A stretch of 63,937 bases of DNA from Candidatus Poribacteria bacterium (lineage in GTDB: Bacteria; Poribacteria; WGA-4E; PCPOR2b). Within the stretch, counting starts at the first letter, position 1. Each line of letters begins with the position of its first letter. Both the position numbers and the translations under genes were made by a program. Positions 8,092 to 16,775 of the stretch are shown one piece after another. The notes under the pieces were generated by a model that was not told where the DNA came from, ran no database searches, and was given only the letters and a program-made list of their open reading frames with translations. Where the stretch lies: the NCBI GenBank assembly GCA_022826645.1, contig JAJDUM010000061.1, forward strand, positions 1 to 63,937, in the 5' to 3' direction.

Positions 8092-8832
8092 GTGACTAAG
8101 CGTCGTCTCAACTTGTGCCTTATTGCTATAACCGTGTTTCTCAGTGGCTATGTGGGCTATAGATTCTACGCTACCCGTGTTGAAAATGCGCTGTCAACAT
8201 CGATAGTAAAGCAGGTTCAGTTTGAGCCTAACAATCCGATTACAGATGCCGATCGTGCGTTTTTGCGGCAAGCAGAAATTGTTAACCAACGGCCCAGAGA
8301 GATCACAAAGCGATTTCCGTCCCTGAAGCTTCCGGCGTGGGTGTATACGCCGACGAACTGGAATAGCAACCATTTCAGTCCTGTTAAGGTTATTTTTGAA
8401 CAGGTGGACGTCGTTGTGTTTGAGGCAGTTGAGATGCCTGATAACAACATGTACAGGGCTCGAGCGTTGCAAGAAAAGGTACTCCCAGAACTTGGTGTAG
8501 TTGATGGTCAAGAGGGAGTCTACATAAGCAATCCCCCAGTTCCCGAAGATCCCCCCGAAATTCGTCACCATTTCCCACCGCGCCGTGTGGATCCTGATTC
8601 GCCAGATCCGCCGTCAAAACTATATCCGCTGATCGCAACGATGATTATAGATCGAGATGGCACAACCCTAATGCGGCTTGAAGATTGGATAGAATTGGTA
8701 GGAGGGGCTGGTCATGCCCAGGCGCTTTTACAGGAAGCTGGATGGCAAGACACCCTACCGATCGAAACACACCTTCATCATTCTGCTTTCACACCGGAAA
8801 CACCACCCTCCAACCGTCATATTCCAGAGTAA
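8092..8832 (+). CDS. Membrane-anchored protein of unknown function
   Basis: The frame is open from 7996, but GTG at 8092-8094 is chosen because GGAGG lies 5 bases upstream and the protein then begins with a proper signal anchor. That anchor is TKRRL followed by a hydrophobic stretch to about residue 21. The remaining 220 residues would be periplasmic or extracytoplasmic. They are Pro- and Asp-rich around residues 150-180 (a run of acidic-proline repeats) and contain IATMIIDRDGTTLMRLEDW, which reads like a beta-strand pair. No family recognised. It follows nfuA by about 100 bases and ends before a clear terminator, so it may close the sigma-nfuA transcription unit. Confidence 0.7.
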   Translation: MTKRRLNLCLIAITVFLSGYVGYRFYATRVENALSTSIVKQVQFEPNNPITDADRAFLRQAEIVNQRPREITKRFPSLKLPAWVYTPTNWNSNHFSPVKVIFEQVDVVVFEAVEMPDNNMYRARALQEKVLPELGVVDGQEGVYISNPPVPEDPPEIRHHFPPRRVDPDSPDPPSKLYPLIATMIIDRDGTTLMRLEDWIELVGGAGHAQALLQEAGWQDTLPIETHLHHSAFTPETPPSNRHIPE

Positions 8833-8899
8833 ATATCTCGTTGGTGATTTTTTAACCATAACGAAATAGTCGCACAATGAACGGGAGGTAACGCCTCGT

Positions 8900-8928
8900 A
8901 GAGGCAGATGCGTGGATCTGCCTCTTTT
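8900..8928 (+). terminator. Rho-independent terminator
   Basis: A perfect 10-bp stem (8900-8909 with 8916-8925, AGAGGCAGAT paired with its complement) with a 6-base loop is followed by TTTT. It ends the transcription unit of the 8092-8832 gene. Confidence 0.85.
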
Positions 8929-8953
8929 GGTTGTCTGAGGAGCTAAATTGATA

Positions 8954-10459
8954 ATGAAACGTCCAGGGGCAATATTGCTCATTTCCTGCTACGAACTCGG
9001 GCATCAGCCGATCGGGCTCGCTTCGCCGCTTGGATTCCTTGAACGTGCCGGGTATACGCCAGACGCGATTGATATCGCGGTTGAAACCTTAGATATGGAA
9101 AAGGCTGCCCGTGCAGAGTTTGTTGGAATTTGTGTGCCGATGCACACGGCTCTCCGTCTGGGGGTACATGTTGCAACCCGTATCCGCGAGATTAACCCGC
9201 GCTGTCACATCTGCTTCTACGGCCTCTACGCTTCATTGAACGCCGAATATCTGCTTGAAAATCACGCTGATTCAGTCATCGGAGGCGAGTATGAGATACC
9301 GCTGGTTCAATTGGTTGATTCCCTCGGGGTCGGAAAGCATATCGAGATAACGGGTGTACTCCGAGGCGGAAATCTCGTGTCGGTGCAAGACCGCCCCGAA
9401 TCCAATCCTCTCCTGAGGCTTTCATACGCCGAAGTAAGCCTTCATCAGCGGCATGGCGGTTTGCACAACGAAGTTCTTACCGTGCCGAGCCGGAAGGGAT
9501 TACCACCACTTGATAAGTATGCACGCCTTGAACGGGATGGCCTCGCTCACCTCGCCGGGTATGTAGAGGCGAGCCGTGGATGCAAACATCTCTGCTTCCA
9601 TTGTCCTATCCCACCGGTTTATGAGGGTAGATTTTCCATTGTGCGAAAGGAAATCGTGCTGGAGGACATTCGAGCGCAAGTTGACGCTGGTGCGACTCAC
9701 ATCACATTTGGCGATCCTGATTTCCTGAATGGTCCCAAACATGCCCTCAGGGTTGTTCAAGCTATGCATGAAGCGTTTCCGGACCTAACCTTCGATTGCA
9801 CAACCAAGATTGAACATCTCCTAAAACACTGTTCTATTCTGCATGAATTCCGCGACTGTGGTTGTATCTTTATCGTCTCCGCCGTGGAGTCGCTCAATAA
9901 CACAGTGCTTAAAAACTTGCAGAAAGGTCACACACGTGCGGACGTTTTTGCGGCGGTTAATCTATTGCGGGATGTCGGGATTGCCCTGCGGCCCTCCCTT
10001 GTCCCGTTCACACCATGGGAAACCCTTGAAAGCTATCTGTATATTCTCAATTCTGTGGAGGATAAGCAACTGATCGATTACATCGATCCCGTGCAATATA
10101 CAATTCGTCTGCTTGTACCGCCAGGGTCCTCTCTACTCTGCCAAGAATCTATTCAACCTTACCTTGGTAAACTCGATCATGAGTCCTTCACCCATCAATG
10201 GAGACATCCCGACCCGCGCATGGACGAGCTGCAAAAGGCGGTCACTATCGCCGTTGAGAGCGCATCACAGGTCAGCGAGGATCCGTTCATAACCTTTCAT
10301 CGGGTGCGAAACCTTGCGTGTGCGGCAATTGGTGAAGCGGGATCAGTTGTCACACTTCCGATGGATTTCGAACCGAATCGCAGACGACCGCCGCGGTTGA
10401 CTGAAGATTGGTTCTGCTGAGCGGAGCCAACGCAGGGTCAGTTGGACCCACTTAACTAA
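8954..10459 (+). CDS. B12-binding radical SAM selenoprotein, CUAEP-tail family (UGA at 10418 read as Sec)
   Basis: A cobalamin-binding-type N-terminal domain (about 1-125) precedes a radical SAM core with EASRGCKHLCFHCPIPP; Cys210, Cys214 and Cys217 would bind the 4Fe-4S cluster. Conventional reading stops at TGA 10418-10420 after RLTEDWFC. Continuing in frame gives Sec-Ala-Glu-Pro-Thr and seven further residues to TAA at 10457-10459. The result C-U-A-E-P-T is exactly the tail that defines the CUAEP/CCAEP-tail radical SAM (seleno)protein family. A SECIS-like hairpin follows the TGA. Full length is 501 residues with Sec489. The reaction of the family is not established. An alternative TTG start lies at 8948; ATG 8954 is preferred, with GAGGAG eleven bases upstream. 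The new stop lies 7 bases from the convergent pepP end. Confidence 0.88.
10427..10445 (+). promoter_or_regulatory. SECIS-like stem-loop
   Basis: Six bases after the in-frame TGA, CCAAC (10427-10431) pairs with GTTGG (10441-10445), presenting a 9-base loop GCAGGGTCA. The loop contains GGTC, as in the apical loop of the E. coli fdhF SECIS recognised by SelB. A competing hairpin GGGTC/GACCC (10435-10439 with 10445-10449) overlaps. Position just downstream of the UGA fits bacterial SECIS elements. Identity is inferred from position and loop; SelB binding is not shown. Confidence 0.55.
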
Positions 10460-10465
10460 TGCATC

Positions 10466-11755
10466 TTACGCCATAAATCTCTCAATCTCATCAATTGTTT
10501 TGGGAACGGCTGCTGTCAGAACTTCACATCCGGATTCGGTTACCAGAATATTGTCCTCAATGCGGACCCCGATTCCCAGATATTCCGGTGGGACGTTTTC
10601 GCTATCAGGATCAATATAGAGGCCCGGCTCGATGGTCATCACCATGCCCGGTTGAAAGAGTTTGTACTCCTCACCATCCCTTGTTTTTGCTACGTCGTGA
10701 ACTTCTACCCCCAGCATGTGCCCGACACTGTGCATGTAGAATTTTCGATATTCCCCTTCCTCAATCAACTTCTCCTTCTCTCCCATTAACAAACCCAATT
10801 CAAGCATTGCTTCAGTCAACATCTCAACCGCCTTTTGAACAGGATCGCCAATTGACACGCCGGGGCGAATACTTTCAATAATCTCACATTGGACGTCAAG
10901 CACGCCTTGGTAGACCGCCCGTTGGGCATTGGTAAACTTCCCGTTTGCGGGAAATGTCCGCGTTATATCACCACAATAGTACTGATATTCACAACCTGCA
11001 TCAATGAGCACCAGATCACCAGCCTCGATCTGACGGTCATTTGTCGTATAGTGCAGCGTGGTAGCGTTTGCGCTGCTTGCTACAATCGTGAGAAACGCCG
11101 GTCCCGTGCCACCATTTTTCCGGTAGATCGAGTCTATTAGACTTTCCAACTCGTACTCATACATCCCGGGACGAACCGTCTGCATCGCTGCGATATGCGC
11201 TTCGACACTGATGTCCACCGCTGTGCGAATCCGTTCAAGTTCTTTTTCATCTTTCATAAGCCGCATTTCGGCAAGGATGTCCGTTGGATCGATTAAGGTC
11301 GTTGGTCCCGTTCCATTGCGCAAACGGTTTCGCCTGGATTCCTTGAGAAGCGCGATAATCTTCTGATTAAAAACCTCGTTCACGCCGAACCCGTAGTAGA
11401 GCCGTTCCGAAGTGCCGATATATTCGGGGATCTTCTCATCGAACTCTTCAATCGGATAGGCAGCATCTGCGCCGAAGCGTTCCTTTGCACCTTCAACACC
11501 GGCGCGCTTGCCTGTCCAAACCTCCTGTTCCGGGACGCGGGGACGAACAAATAAAACATACTGATGTTCAGGATGATCTGGCGCAATGACACAAACTGCT
11601 TCTGGCTCGTCGAACCCCGTCAAATAGTAGAAATTCGCGTCTTGGCGGTATCTATATTCAGTCGAATGGGTACGCATCGCCTGTACTGCACTTGGCAGGA
11701 TTGCAACACCTCCTACGATTTTTTTCTTAAACGCTTCGCGCCTATCTTTATGCAT
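10466..11755 (-). CDS. pepP: Xaa-Pro aminopeptidase (M24B family)
   Basis: This 429-residue protein matches aminopeptidase P: an N-terminal creatinase-like domain (about 1-165, with YRYRQDANFYYLTGFDEPEA) and a C-terminal pita-bread metallopeptidase domain. Metal ligands are visible in LVLIDAGCEY (Asp), DITRTFPANGKF (Asp), HSVGHMLGVEVHD (His), MTIEPGLYI (Glu) and VRIEDNILVT (Glu). It removes N-terminal residues before proline in peptides, using two Mn or similar ions, in the cytosol. The start has GGAGA just upstream. Its stop is 7 bases from the end of the convergent selenoprotein gene. Confidence 0.93.
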   Translation of the reverse strand: MHKDRREAFKKKIVGGVAILPSAVQAMRTHSTEYRYRQDANFYYLTGFDEPEAVCVIAPDHPEHQYVLFVRPRVPEQEVWTGKRAGVEGAKERFGADAAYPIEEFDEKIPEYIGTSERLYYGFGVNEVFNQKIIALLKESRRNRLRNGTGPTTLIDPTDILAEMRLMKDEKELERIRTAVDISVEAHIAAMQTVRPGMYEYELESLIDSIYRKNGGTGPAFLTIVASSANATTLHYTTNDRQIEAGDLVLIDAGCEYQYYCGDITRTFPANGKFTNAQRAVYQGVLDVQCEIIESIRPGVSIGDPVQKAVEMLTEAMLELGLLMGEKEKLIEEGEYRKFYMHSVGHMLGVEVHDVAKTRDGEEYKLFQPGMVMTIEPGLYIDPDSENVPPEYLGIGVRIEDNILVTESGCEVLTAAVPKTIDEIERFMA

Positions 11756-11801
11756 ATTTGCTTTCTCCTTCTGTGGACAATTCTGATTGGGATCGCTCGA
11801 A

Positions 11802-11810
11802 ATTATATCA
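11802..11810 (-). promoter_or_regulatory. Extended -10 promoter for pepP
   Basis: On the minus strand TGATATAAT (TGnTATAAT) occurs about 45 bases before the pepP start. No good -35 box is seen, which is typical of extended -10 promoters. Confidence 0.5.
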
Positions 11811-11934
11811 TAATCCCCTAAACAACCGAGACAAAAAGAAAGGGTAAAGACAGGAGGAAGATCCAGTTTCGTTTTCTCATTCCTTCGTTTTGCACTCGAA
11901 CCAATGAATTGAGGACCTAATGAACCAATTTGCG

Positions 11935-11963
11935 TTGCAGGTTTCTCTCAATTCTGCTATAAT
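11935..11963 (+). promoter_or_regulatory. Sigma-70 promoter for the cobalamin adenosyltransferase gene
   Basis: TTGCAG (11935-11940), a 17-base spacer and a perfect TATAAT (11958-11963) lie just upstream of the gene starting at 11991. The -35 box is weak. Confidence 0.5.
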
Positions 11964-11990
11964 GATCGAAGAAGGGGTCGCGGCGACAAT

Positions 11991-12557
11991 ATGAAAATCT
12001 ATACCAAAACTGGAGACACCGGTGAGACCGGACTCTACGGTGGAACCAGGGTTTCTAAAGATACTATACGCGTGGAGGCTTGCGGAACAATTGATGAGCT
12101 CAACGCATGCATCGGGTCTGTGAGATCTCATATTCAGGATGTGGAAATAAGTGCGATTCTCCATCGAATTCAAAACGCTCTTTTTGACCTTGGGGCGGAT
12201 ATAGCAACATTGGATACACACCCAAAAGCAGCAAATTTGAGAATTCCGCCCACCCTGACTGCCGACTTGGAAAGCGAGATTGACCGTCTGGATACCCAAC
12301 TCCCACCACTAACAGCATTCATCCTACCGGGTGGCTCAGTTGATGGCGCAGCCCTCCACTTAGCGCGAACCGTAGCGCGACGCGCTGAGCGACGTGTTGT
12401 CAGTCTGGCTGCGAAGGAAACGGTGAACCCAGAGGTAGTTATTTACCTCAACAGACTCTCTGATCTGCTGTTTGTACTTGCCCGTGTGGTCAATCATCGT
12501 TCAGACGAGTCGGAGCCACTTTGGGAGTCGCAAAAAGAACGTGCCAAATCTCGGTAG
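11991..12557 (+). CDS. Cob(I)yrinic acid a,c-diamide adenosyltransferase, PduO type
   Basis: PduO-type ATP:corrinoid adenosyltransferases transfer adenosyl from ATP to cob(I)alamin, making coenzyme B12. The 188-residue protein has the N-terminal ATP motif KIYTKTGDTGETGLYGG (2-18), GTIDELNACIG, and the C-terminal ARTVARRAERRVV and YLNRLSDLLFVLAR signatures, all typical and complete. The corrinoid-binding radical SAM gene lies nearby but in another transcription unit. Adenosylcobalamin-dependent enzymes are not in the window. The family is clear; the exact cofactor user is unknown. Confidence 0.93.
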   Translation: MKIYTKTGDTGETGLYGGTRVSKDTIRVEACGTIDELNACIGSVRSHIQDVEISAILHRIQNALFDLGADIATLDTHPKAANLRIPPTLTADLESEIDRLDTQLPPLTAFILPGGSVDGAALHLARTVARRAERRVVSLAAKETVNPEVVIYLNRLSDLLFVLARVVNHRSDESEPLWESQKERAKSR

Positions 12558-12659
12558 CAGGCTCCTAATCTTTTGTCCACAATTGGCAGACGATCTAGAG
12601 ATTCTTGATGTCTCGCCTTGAATAACAAACTATATCTACAACCCCACTAAGGAGTAAAG

Positions 12660-13796
12660 ATGGACAACTCAAAAATAGATCGGATTGAATGCGTCCCACT
12701 TATCGGCACACGTCCACGGGAGGCAGGCTGTAACTCACGTCTACAGGTACACGGGCTACATGTCAGGCCCCCGATTGCGCGTATCACTACTGATGATGGC
12801 GCGACCGGCTTCGGTGTGTCACGTATGTCTGAGCAAGATGCTGCTAGCTTGGTCGGTGCACCTTTGGGCGAGGCGTTTGATCCGGAAAACGGTGTCAGTA
12901 ATCGATTCCGTGCGCTTGAGTATCCACTATGGGATCTCGCCGGAAAACTTGCTGATAAACCGGTATATGAAATGCTCGGAGGAGAACCCGATGGGGATGG
13001 GGTTTTCCGTGCGCGTTGTTATGATACGTCATTGTACATCGACGATTTGCACCTGGCAGATGACAATGAAGCTGCGGCACTGATTGCTTCTGAAGCATTG
13101 GAAGGGAAAGCACGGGGACACAAAGCGTACAAGATAAAGGTCGGCCGTGGTGCGATGCACATGCCCCTCCAACAGGGCACACATCGCGACATTCTGGTGA
13201 TTCGTGCGGTCCGGAACGCAGTCGGACCTGATGCCACAATCCTGATCGACGCTAATAACGGCTACAACTTGAATCTAACCAAGCAGGTGTTGAGTGAGAC
13301 CGCCGATGCCAAAGTATATTGGATGGAGGAGGCTTTCCACGAGGATGGGAGTTTCTATGCCAACCTTAAGGAGTGGCTCAACTCGGAGGGCATAGAAACC
13401 AAGATTGCAGATGGGGAAGGCGGCGCTTCACTTAATCTGCTTCAGTGGGCAGAAGAAGGCTTGGTCGATATTATTCAGTACGACATCTTCCACCCCGGCT
13501 TCACCCGCTGGCTTGAACTCGGACCTCAACTTGACGAATGGAACGTTGGATCCGCTCCACATCACTACGGTGGACATTATGGCAACTATGTGTCGTGCCA
13601 CCTGTCCGCTGCAATCAAGGGATTTGAATTTGTGGAATGGGACCAAGCTGACACCCCCGGTTTGGACGATTCCGGTTATTCTATCTCAGATGGTCTGGTG
13701 AGCGTCCCCAGTTCACCCGGCTTTGGTCTGAATTTGGACGAGAAGATCTACGCGCGCGCGCTTCAAGAAAACGGATTTGATGTTCGGGCCGCGTAG
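12660..13796 (+). CDS. Enolase-superfamily (mandelate racemase/muconate lactonizing) enzyme
   Basis: This 378-residue enzyme has a capping domain (about 1-130) and a TIM barrel with enolase-superfamily landmarks. They are the KIKVGRG lysine pair, the first metal ligand in ILIDANNGYN, the second in WMEEAFHE, the third in IADGEGG, and a histidine-rich loop SAPHHYGGHYGNY near the C-terminus. These enzymes abstract a proton alpha to a carboxylate (acid sugars, amino acids) using Mg. Substrate unknown. No sugar-acid cluster surrounds it; the nearest upstream gene is the cobalamin adenosyltransferase 102 bases away. A second, different superfamily member lies at 39648-40880. Confidence 0.85.
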   Translation: MDNSKIDRIECVPLIGTRPREAGCNSRLQVHGLHVRPPIARITTDDGATGFGVSRMSEQDAASLVGAPLGEAFDPENGVSNRFRALEYPLWDLAGKLADKPVYEMLGGEPDGDGVFRARCYDTSLYIDDLHLADDNEAAALIASEALEGKARGHKAYKIKVGRGAMHMPLQQGTHRDILVIRAVRNAVGPDATILIDANNGYNLNLTKQVLSETADAKVYWMEEAFHEDGSFYANLKEWLNSEGIETKIADGEGGASLNLLQWAEEGLVDIIQYDIFHPGFTRWLELGPQLDEWNVGSAPHHYGGHYGNYVSCHLSAAIKGFEFVEWDQADTPGLDDSGYSISDGLVSVPSSPGFGLNLDEKIYARALQENGFDVRAA

Positions 13797-14021
13797 TCCA
13801 TGGGTTAGAAAAGCTGGTAGATAGGGAGTGCAGATCTGCATTTCCTACAAGGCTACTCCTATGATTGCGCTATTTTCACGGTTTGACCATATAAACAACG
13901 ACCACTTCACACAGCATCCAAAAAACTTGCGACGAGAAATCGAATCAGGTATAATCAGCCGTTAGATTTACACGCAGCACAAGCCCTTCATAGAAACTAA
14001 ATCTGAAGGAGAGTCGTCCTA

Positions 14022-14465
14022 ATGCAATCGCGCCAAAATAACAGGCTGGCGGTGCAAATTCTGATTTGCTGTATCGTGACTGCCGCGGCAACTGTTACTC
14101 CTGCGCAAGCCGTTGATCGGTCGCGGGTACTAACGATTGGGCTGTTCGCCTCAGGGGTCGCTTTAAAATTCGGAAGCACCTTCGTTGCCACCTCAGCGCA
14201 GGACACCTATGATCAGTATCTATCCACCGGAATCCAAGCGGATATTGTAAAGCATCGGGACAACTACAAGACCAAGCGCAATTTGAGTCTTGGGATGTCC
14301 CGGGCAGGGGTCGGATTTGTTGGACTTGCGGTACTCATCTCAGTTTTTGATCAATTGGATGTTATCTCCAAACCATCTGCTGCCCGTTCAGTCCGGTTAA
14401 ATCTCAATCCGAGTTATAACCCACGAACAGGCGACGCTGCCCTCACCTTTCAGCGCAAATTTTGA
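14022..14465 (+). CDS. Exported small protein of unknown function
   Basis: The 147-residue product has a signal peptide (hydrophobic segment about 10-28, likely cleavage after TPAQA near residue 30). It has two further modestly hydrophobic stretches, about 38-50 and 100-115. The region between them is polar (QDTYDQYLSTGIQADIVKHRDNYKTKR). It may be a periplasmic or inner-membrane component. No family is recognised with confidence. The lipoprotein gene follows after 4 bases and the beta-barrel gene after that, suggesting a three-gene envelope unit. AGGAGAG precedes the start. Confidence 0.65.
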   Translation: MQSRQNNRLAVQILICCIVTAAATVTPAQAVDRSRVLTIGLFASGVALKFGSTFVATSAQDTYDQYLSTGIQADIVKHRDNYKTKRNLSLGMSRAGVGFVGLAVLISVFDQLDVISKPSAARSVRLNLNPSYNPRTGDAALTFQRKF

Positions 14466-14469
14466 AGCC

Positions 14470-15597
14470 ATGATACCATCTTCGTTTCGATTTCTATCGA
14501 TTATTATGCTCCTCATCGCAGCGGGCGTTGCCGCCGGCTGTGCAGGTAATGAGGATTTTTCTAATCCGCTTGACCCTCAAAACCCCCGTACCGCCGGATC
14601 ACCTGTCGGTCTAGAACTCCTTCCCGGCGATGAACAGGTAACGGTGTCGTGGGAAGACAGCGGGCACGAAGGAATTATTGGGTATCGAATTTATCGCCGA
14701 TTTACTGGCGATCCAGACCCGACCTATGATTTTGTTGGCGAGGTTCTGAGAGAGAACGGTAAGCGTCCAGCCACAGAGTTTGTCGATACGCAAGATCTTA
14801 AAAACGACCAATTTGATGAGGATAGTGGGGTGCGTCACCGCTATATCTACCGGATTTCCTATATCGACGCAGATGGTGTGGAAGTTCCCGACCCGAATGC
14901 ACCTCCGGTTGAAGGGGAAGTACCACGCCGATTGTGGCAAACAGCGAGTGCAACACCGAGCGTTGCTCCACCCATCCCCAACGTTATTGTTGGCGAAGAT
15001 TTGGAAGATCTCACCGTTAAACTCTTTTGGCAGGATTATCAAACACCAAGCGATTTTGCGGGCTTTCGTGTGATTGTATCTCAACGTAGTTTGAGCGGAG
15101 AGTTCTTACCATTTCGGCTTCGTGTGGAGCTGCCAGAAGATCAGCCTTATTTTTTTGATCGGGAATTTGATCGGGATAATGCCATCAAAATCTACCGTGT
15201 TGCTGCTGTCGATCGCTTTGGCGTTGAAGGGGTAAAAGTGATTCAAGTCACCTCACCTAACCTCCCACCATCCCCGCCGAAAAATGTCCGCGCGAGTTAT
15301 GGACTGCGACGAGGCAGGTATGATATCCGAATTGCTTGGTCAAAGAATGATGAACCGGACGTTGAGGGCTACCTAATCTACGCGACTAGAGAAACAGGAG
15401 GCGAGCTTGTTGTTGGGAAAGATTTGATTCACCGGAGGAGAGTAGACGCAAAAGATACGAGCGTAACCTTCACCGGCGAAGGGTTTCTTTTAGAAGGGCA
15501 AAGAGAGGTGCCACGACGATACTTTATCTCTGCGTTCGATAACACACCTCAACCCAATGGTCGCCGGGACGAAAGCGAAATGGTTGAGGTGCGTTAG
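14470..15597 (+). CDS. Lipoprotein with fibronectin type III-like domains
   Basis: The 375-residue protein begins with a hydrophobic segment ending VAAGC (Cys24), a plausible lipobox, followed by NEDFSNPLDPQNP. This resembles the post-lipobox linker of many FN3 lipoproteins. Residues about 44-150, 165-260 and 265-370 each read as FN3-like beta-sandwich units (VTVSWEDSGHEGIIGYRIYRR; VKLFWQDYQTPSDFAGFRV; IRIAWSKNDEPDVEGYLIY). Such proteins usually display or organise complexes at the outer membrane. The start follows the upstream stop by 4 bases with little room for an RBS, suggesting translational coupling. Ligand unknown. Confidence 0.8.
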   Translation: MIPSSFRFLSIIMLLIAAGVAAGCAGNEDFSNPLDPQNPRTAGSPVGLELLPGDEQVTVSWEDSGHEGIIGYRIYRRFTGDPDPTYDFVGEVLRENGKRPATEFVDTQDLKNDQFDEDSGVRHRYIYRISYIDADGVEVPDPNAPPVEGEVPRRLWQTASATPSVAPPIPNVIVGEDLEDLTVKLFWQDYQTPSDFAGFRVIVSQRSLSGEFLPFRLRVELPEDQPYFFDREFDRDNAIKIYRVAAVDRFGVEGVKVIQVTSPNLPPSPPKNVRASYGLRRGRYDIRIAWSKNDEPDVEGYLIYATRETGGELVVGKDLIHRRRVDAKDTSVTFTGEGFLLEGQREVPRRYFISAFDNTPQPNGRRDESEMVEVR

Positions 15598-15734
15598 ACC
15601 GTGTTAATATGCCATTCAAAATGAAATACTGTGCAAACATGGATGAGATCGACAACCTACTCGCTATCGCTTTTAGATACCACTTCGACAATTGAGCTAC
15701 TTTCTCGCAAATTGCCCCTTTATTGAGGATAAAC

Positions 15735-16730
15735 ATGTCCCTGTTCCAAATAACCGAACAGCGAATTTTCTTAGTTATTTCTGTTTTTTTTGTCATAGCC
15801 GGAACACCCCTCTTTGCACAAGGCCCACCGGTCACGCAGCTTGGTGTGATGGAAACCGCCGACACTTTGGGTAGAGGTGGCTATACGACTTCTTTTGGGA
15901 TGTATCAAGTCGATAGAAAACAGTTGGATATCACGCCCGAGCAGCCGCAGCGTGTCGTGATTGGTAATTTTGAGGGTCTACATAATGTTGAGTTTGATGT
16001 TAATACTTTCCTGATACCCGCTCGATTGACTTACGGCATCGGTGAGCGATTAGATCTGCTCTTAGGGGCGACCTTTTCAACCGGCGGCGCCCGAAAGATT
16101 GTTCCCGATTTCTATCGAATCGGCGATGCGTACGACGCGGATCGACCATTGGATGCAACAGAGGATCGACGTGTTTATGAGCAGTCGATCTTTGATGCCG
16201 TCGTCGGACTGAAGCATAACATCAAACCGGACTTACAGGACGGTCTTCCGAGTATATCGATCGGGGGCGACGTACAGATTGGATTTACGGCGGACGACCA
16301 ACTCAACGCTGACAAGGAATTTGTCGACGTTTCACCGGCGGACAGTTTCCCCTTTATGGGTGTGAACACCTATTTGGTTGGGACACAGCGGTTTGGTCAA
16401 TTCATGAGAGTACATGCTGGTATTGGCAGTTATTTGTCCTCCAAATCACTCAAAACAACGGATTCCTTTCAGCTTATATGGCAGCTTGGAGCTGAATTTG
16501 CCTTTTCGGACAGTTTTTGGCTTGTGGGAGATTTTTCGCGGAGACGCGCCTTCAGTGGTATTACCATCAATGATTTAATTAGCATCGGCTTTCGATACAA
16601 GCTTTCTGATACAGCAGCTTTTAATATTGGTTATATAACGGAACCAGGTTTTCAATTTTATCTCACGGTTGGTGGCAGCAAGGAAAGTGCCATCCCAACA
16701 GCAGAGAGTGGAGATGACTTGCTGTTTTAA
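15735..16730 (+). CDS. Outer-membrane beta-barrel protein
   Basis: The 331-residue product has a signal peptide ending PLFAQ. A chain of alternating amphipathic strands separated by turns follows (for example FLIPARLTYGIGERLDLLLGATF, IGFRYKLSDTAAFNIGYITE, FQFYLTVGGS). This pattern fits a beta-barrel of about 12-14 strands, perhaps of the transporter or MetA-pathway type. The start is set at ATG 15735 because GAGG lies six bases upstream; an in-frame TTG at 15723 is weaker. It follows the FN3 lipoprotein by about 140 bases. Function unknown; the barrel call rests on strand pattern rather than a specific family. Confidence 0.7.
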   Translation: MSLFQITEQRIFLVISVFFVIAGTPLFAQGPPVTQLGVMETADTLGRGGYTTSFGMYQVDRKQLDITPEQPQRVVIGNFEGLHNVEFDVNTFLIPARLTYGIGERLDLLLGATFSTGGARKIVPDFYRIGDAYDADRPLDATEDRRVYEQSIFDAVVGLKHNIKPDLQDGLPSISIGGDVQIGFTADDQLNADKEFVDVSPADSFPFMGVNTYLVGTQRFGQFMRVHAGIGSYLSSKSLKTTDSFQLIWQLGAEFAFSDSFWLVGDFSRRRAFSGITINDLISIGFRYKLSDTAAFNIGYITEPGFQFYLTVGGSKESAIPTAESGDDLLF

Positions 16731-16775
16731 CCAGAGCAGCGGATAGACCTGTTTCGAAAGCTCAAAGGAGAGAAA

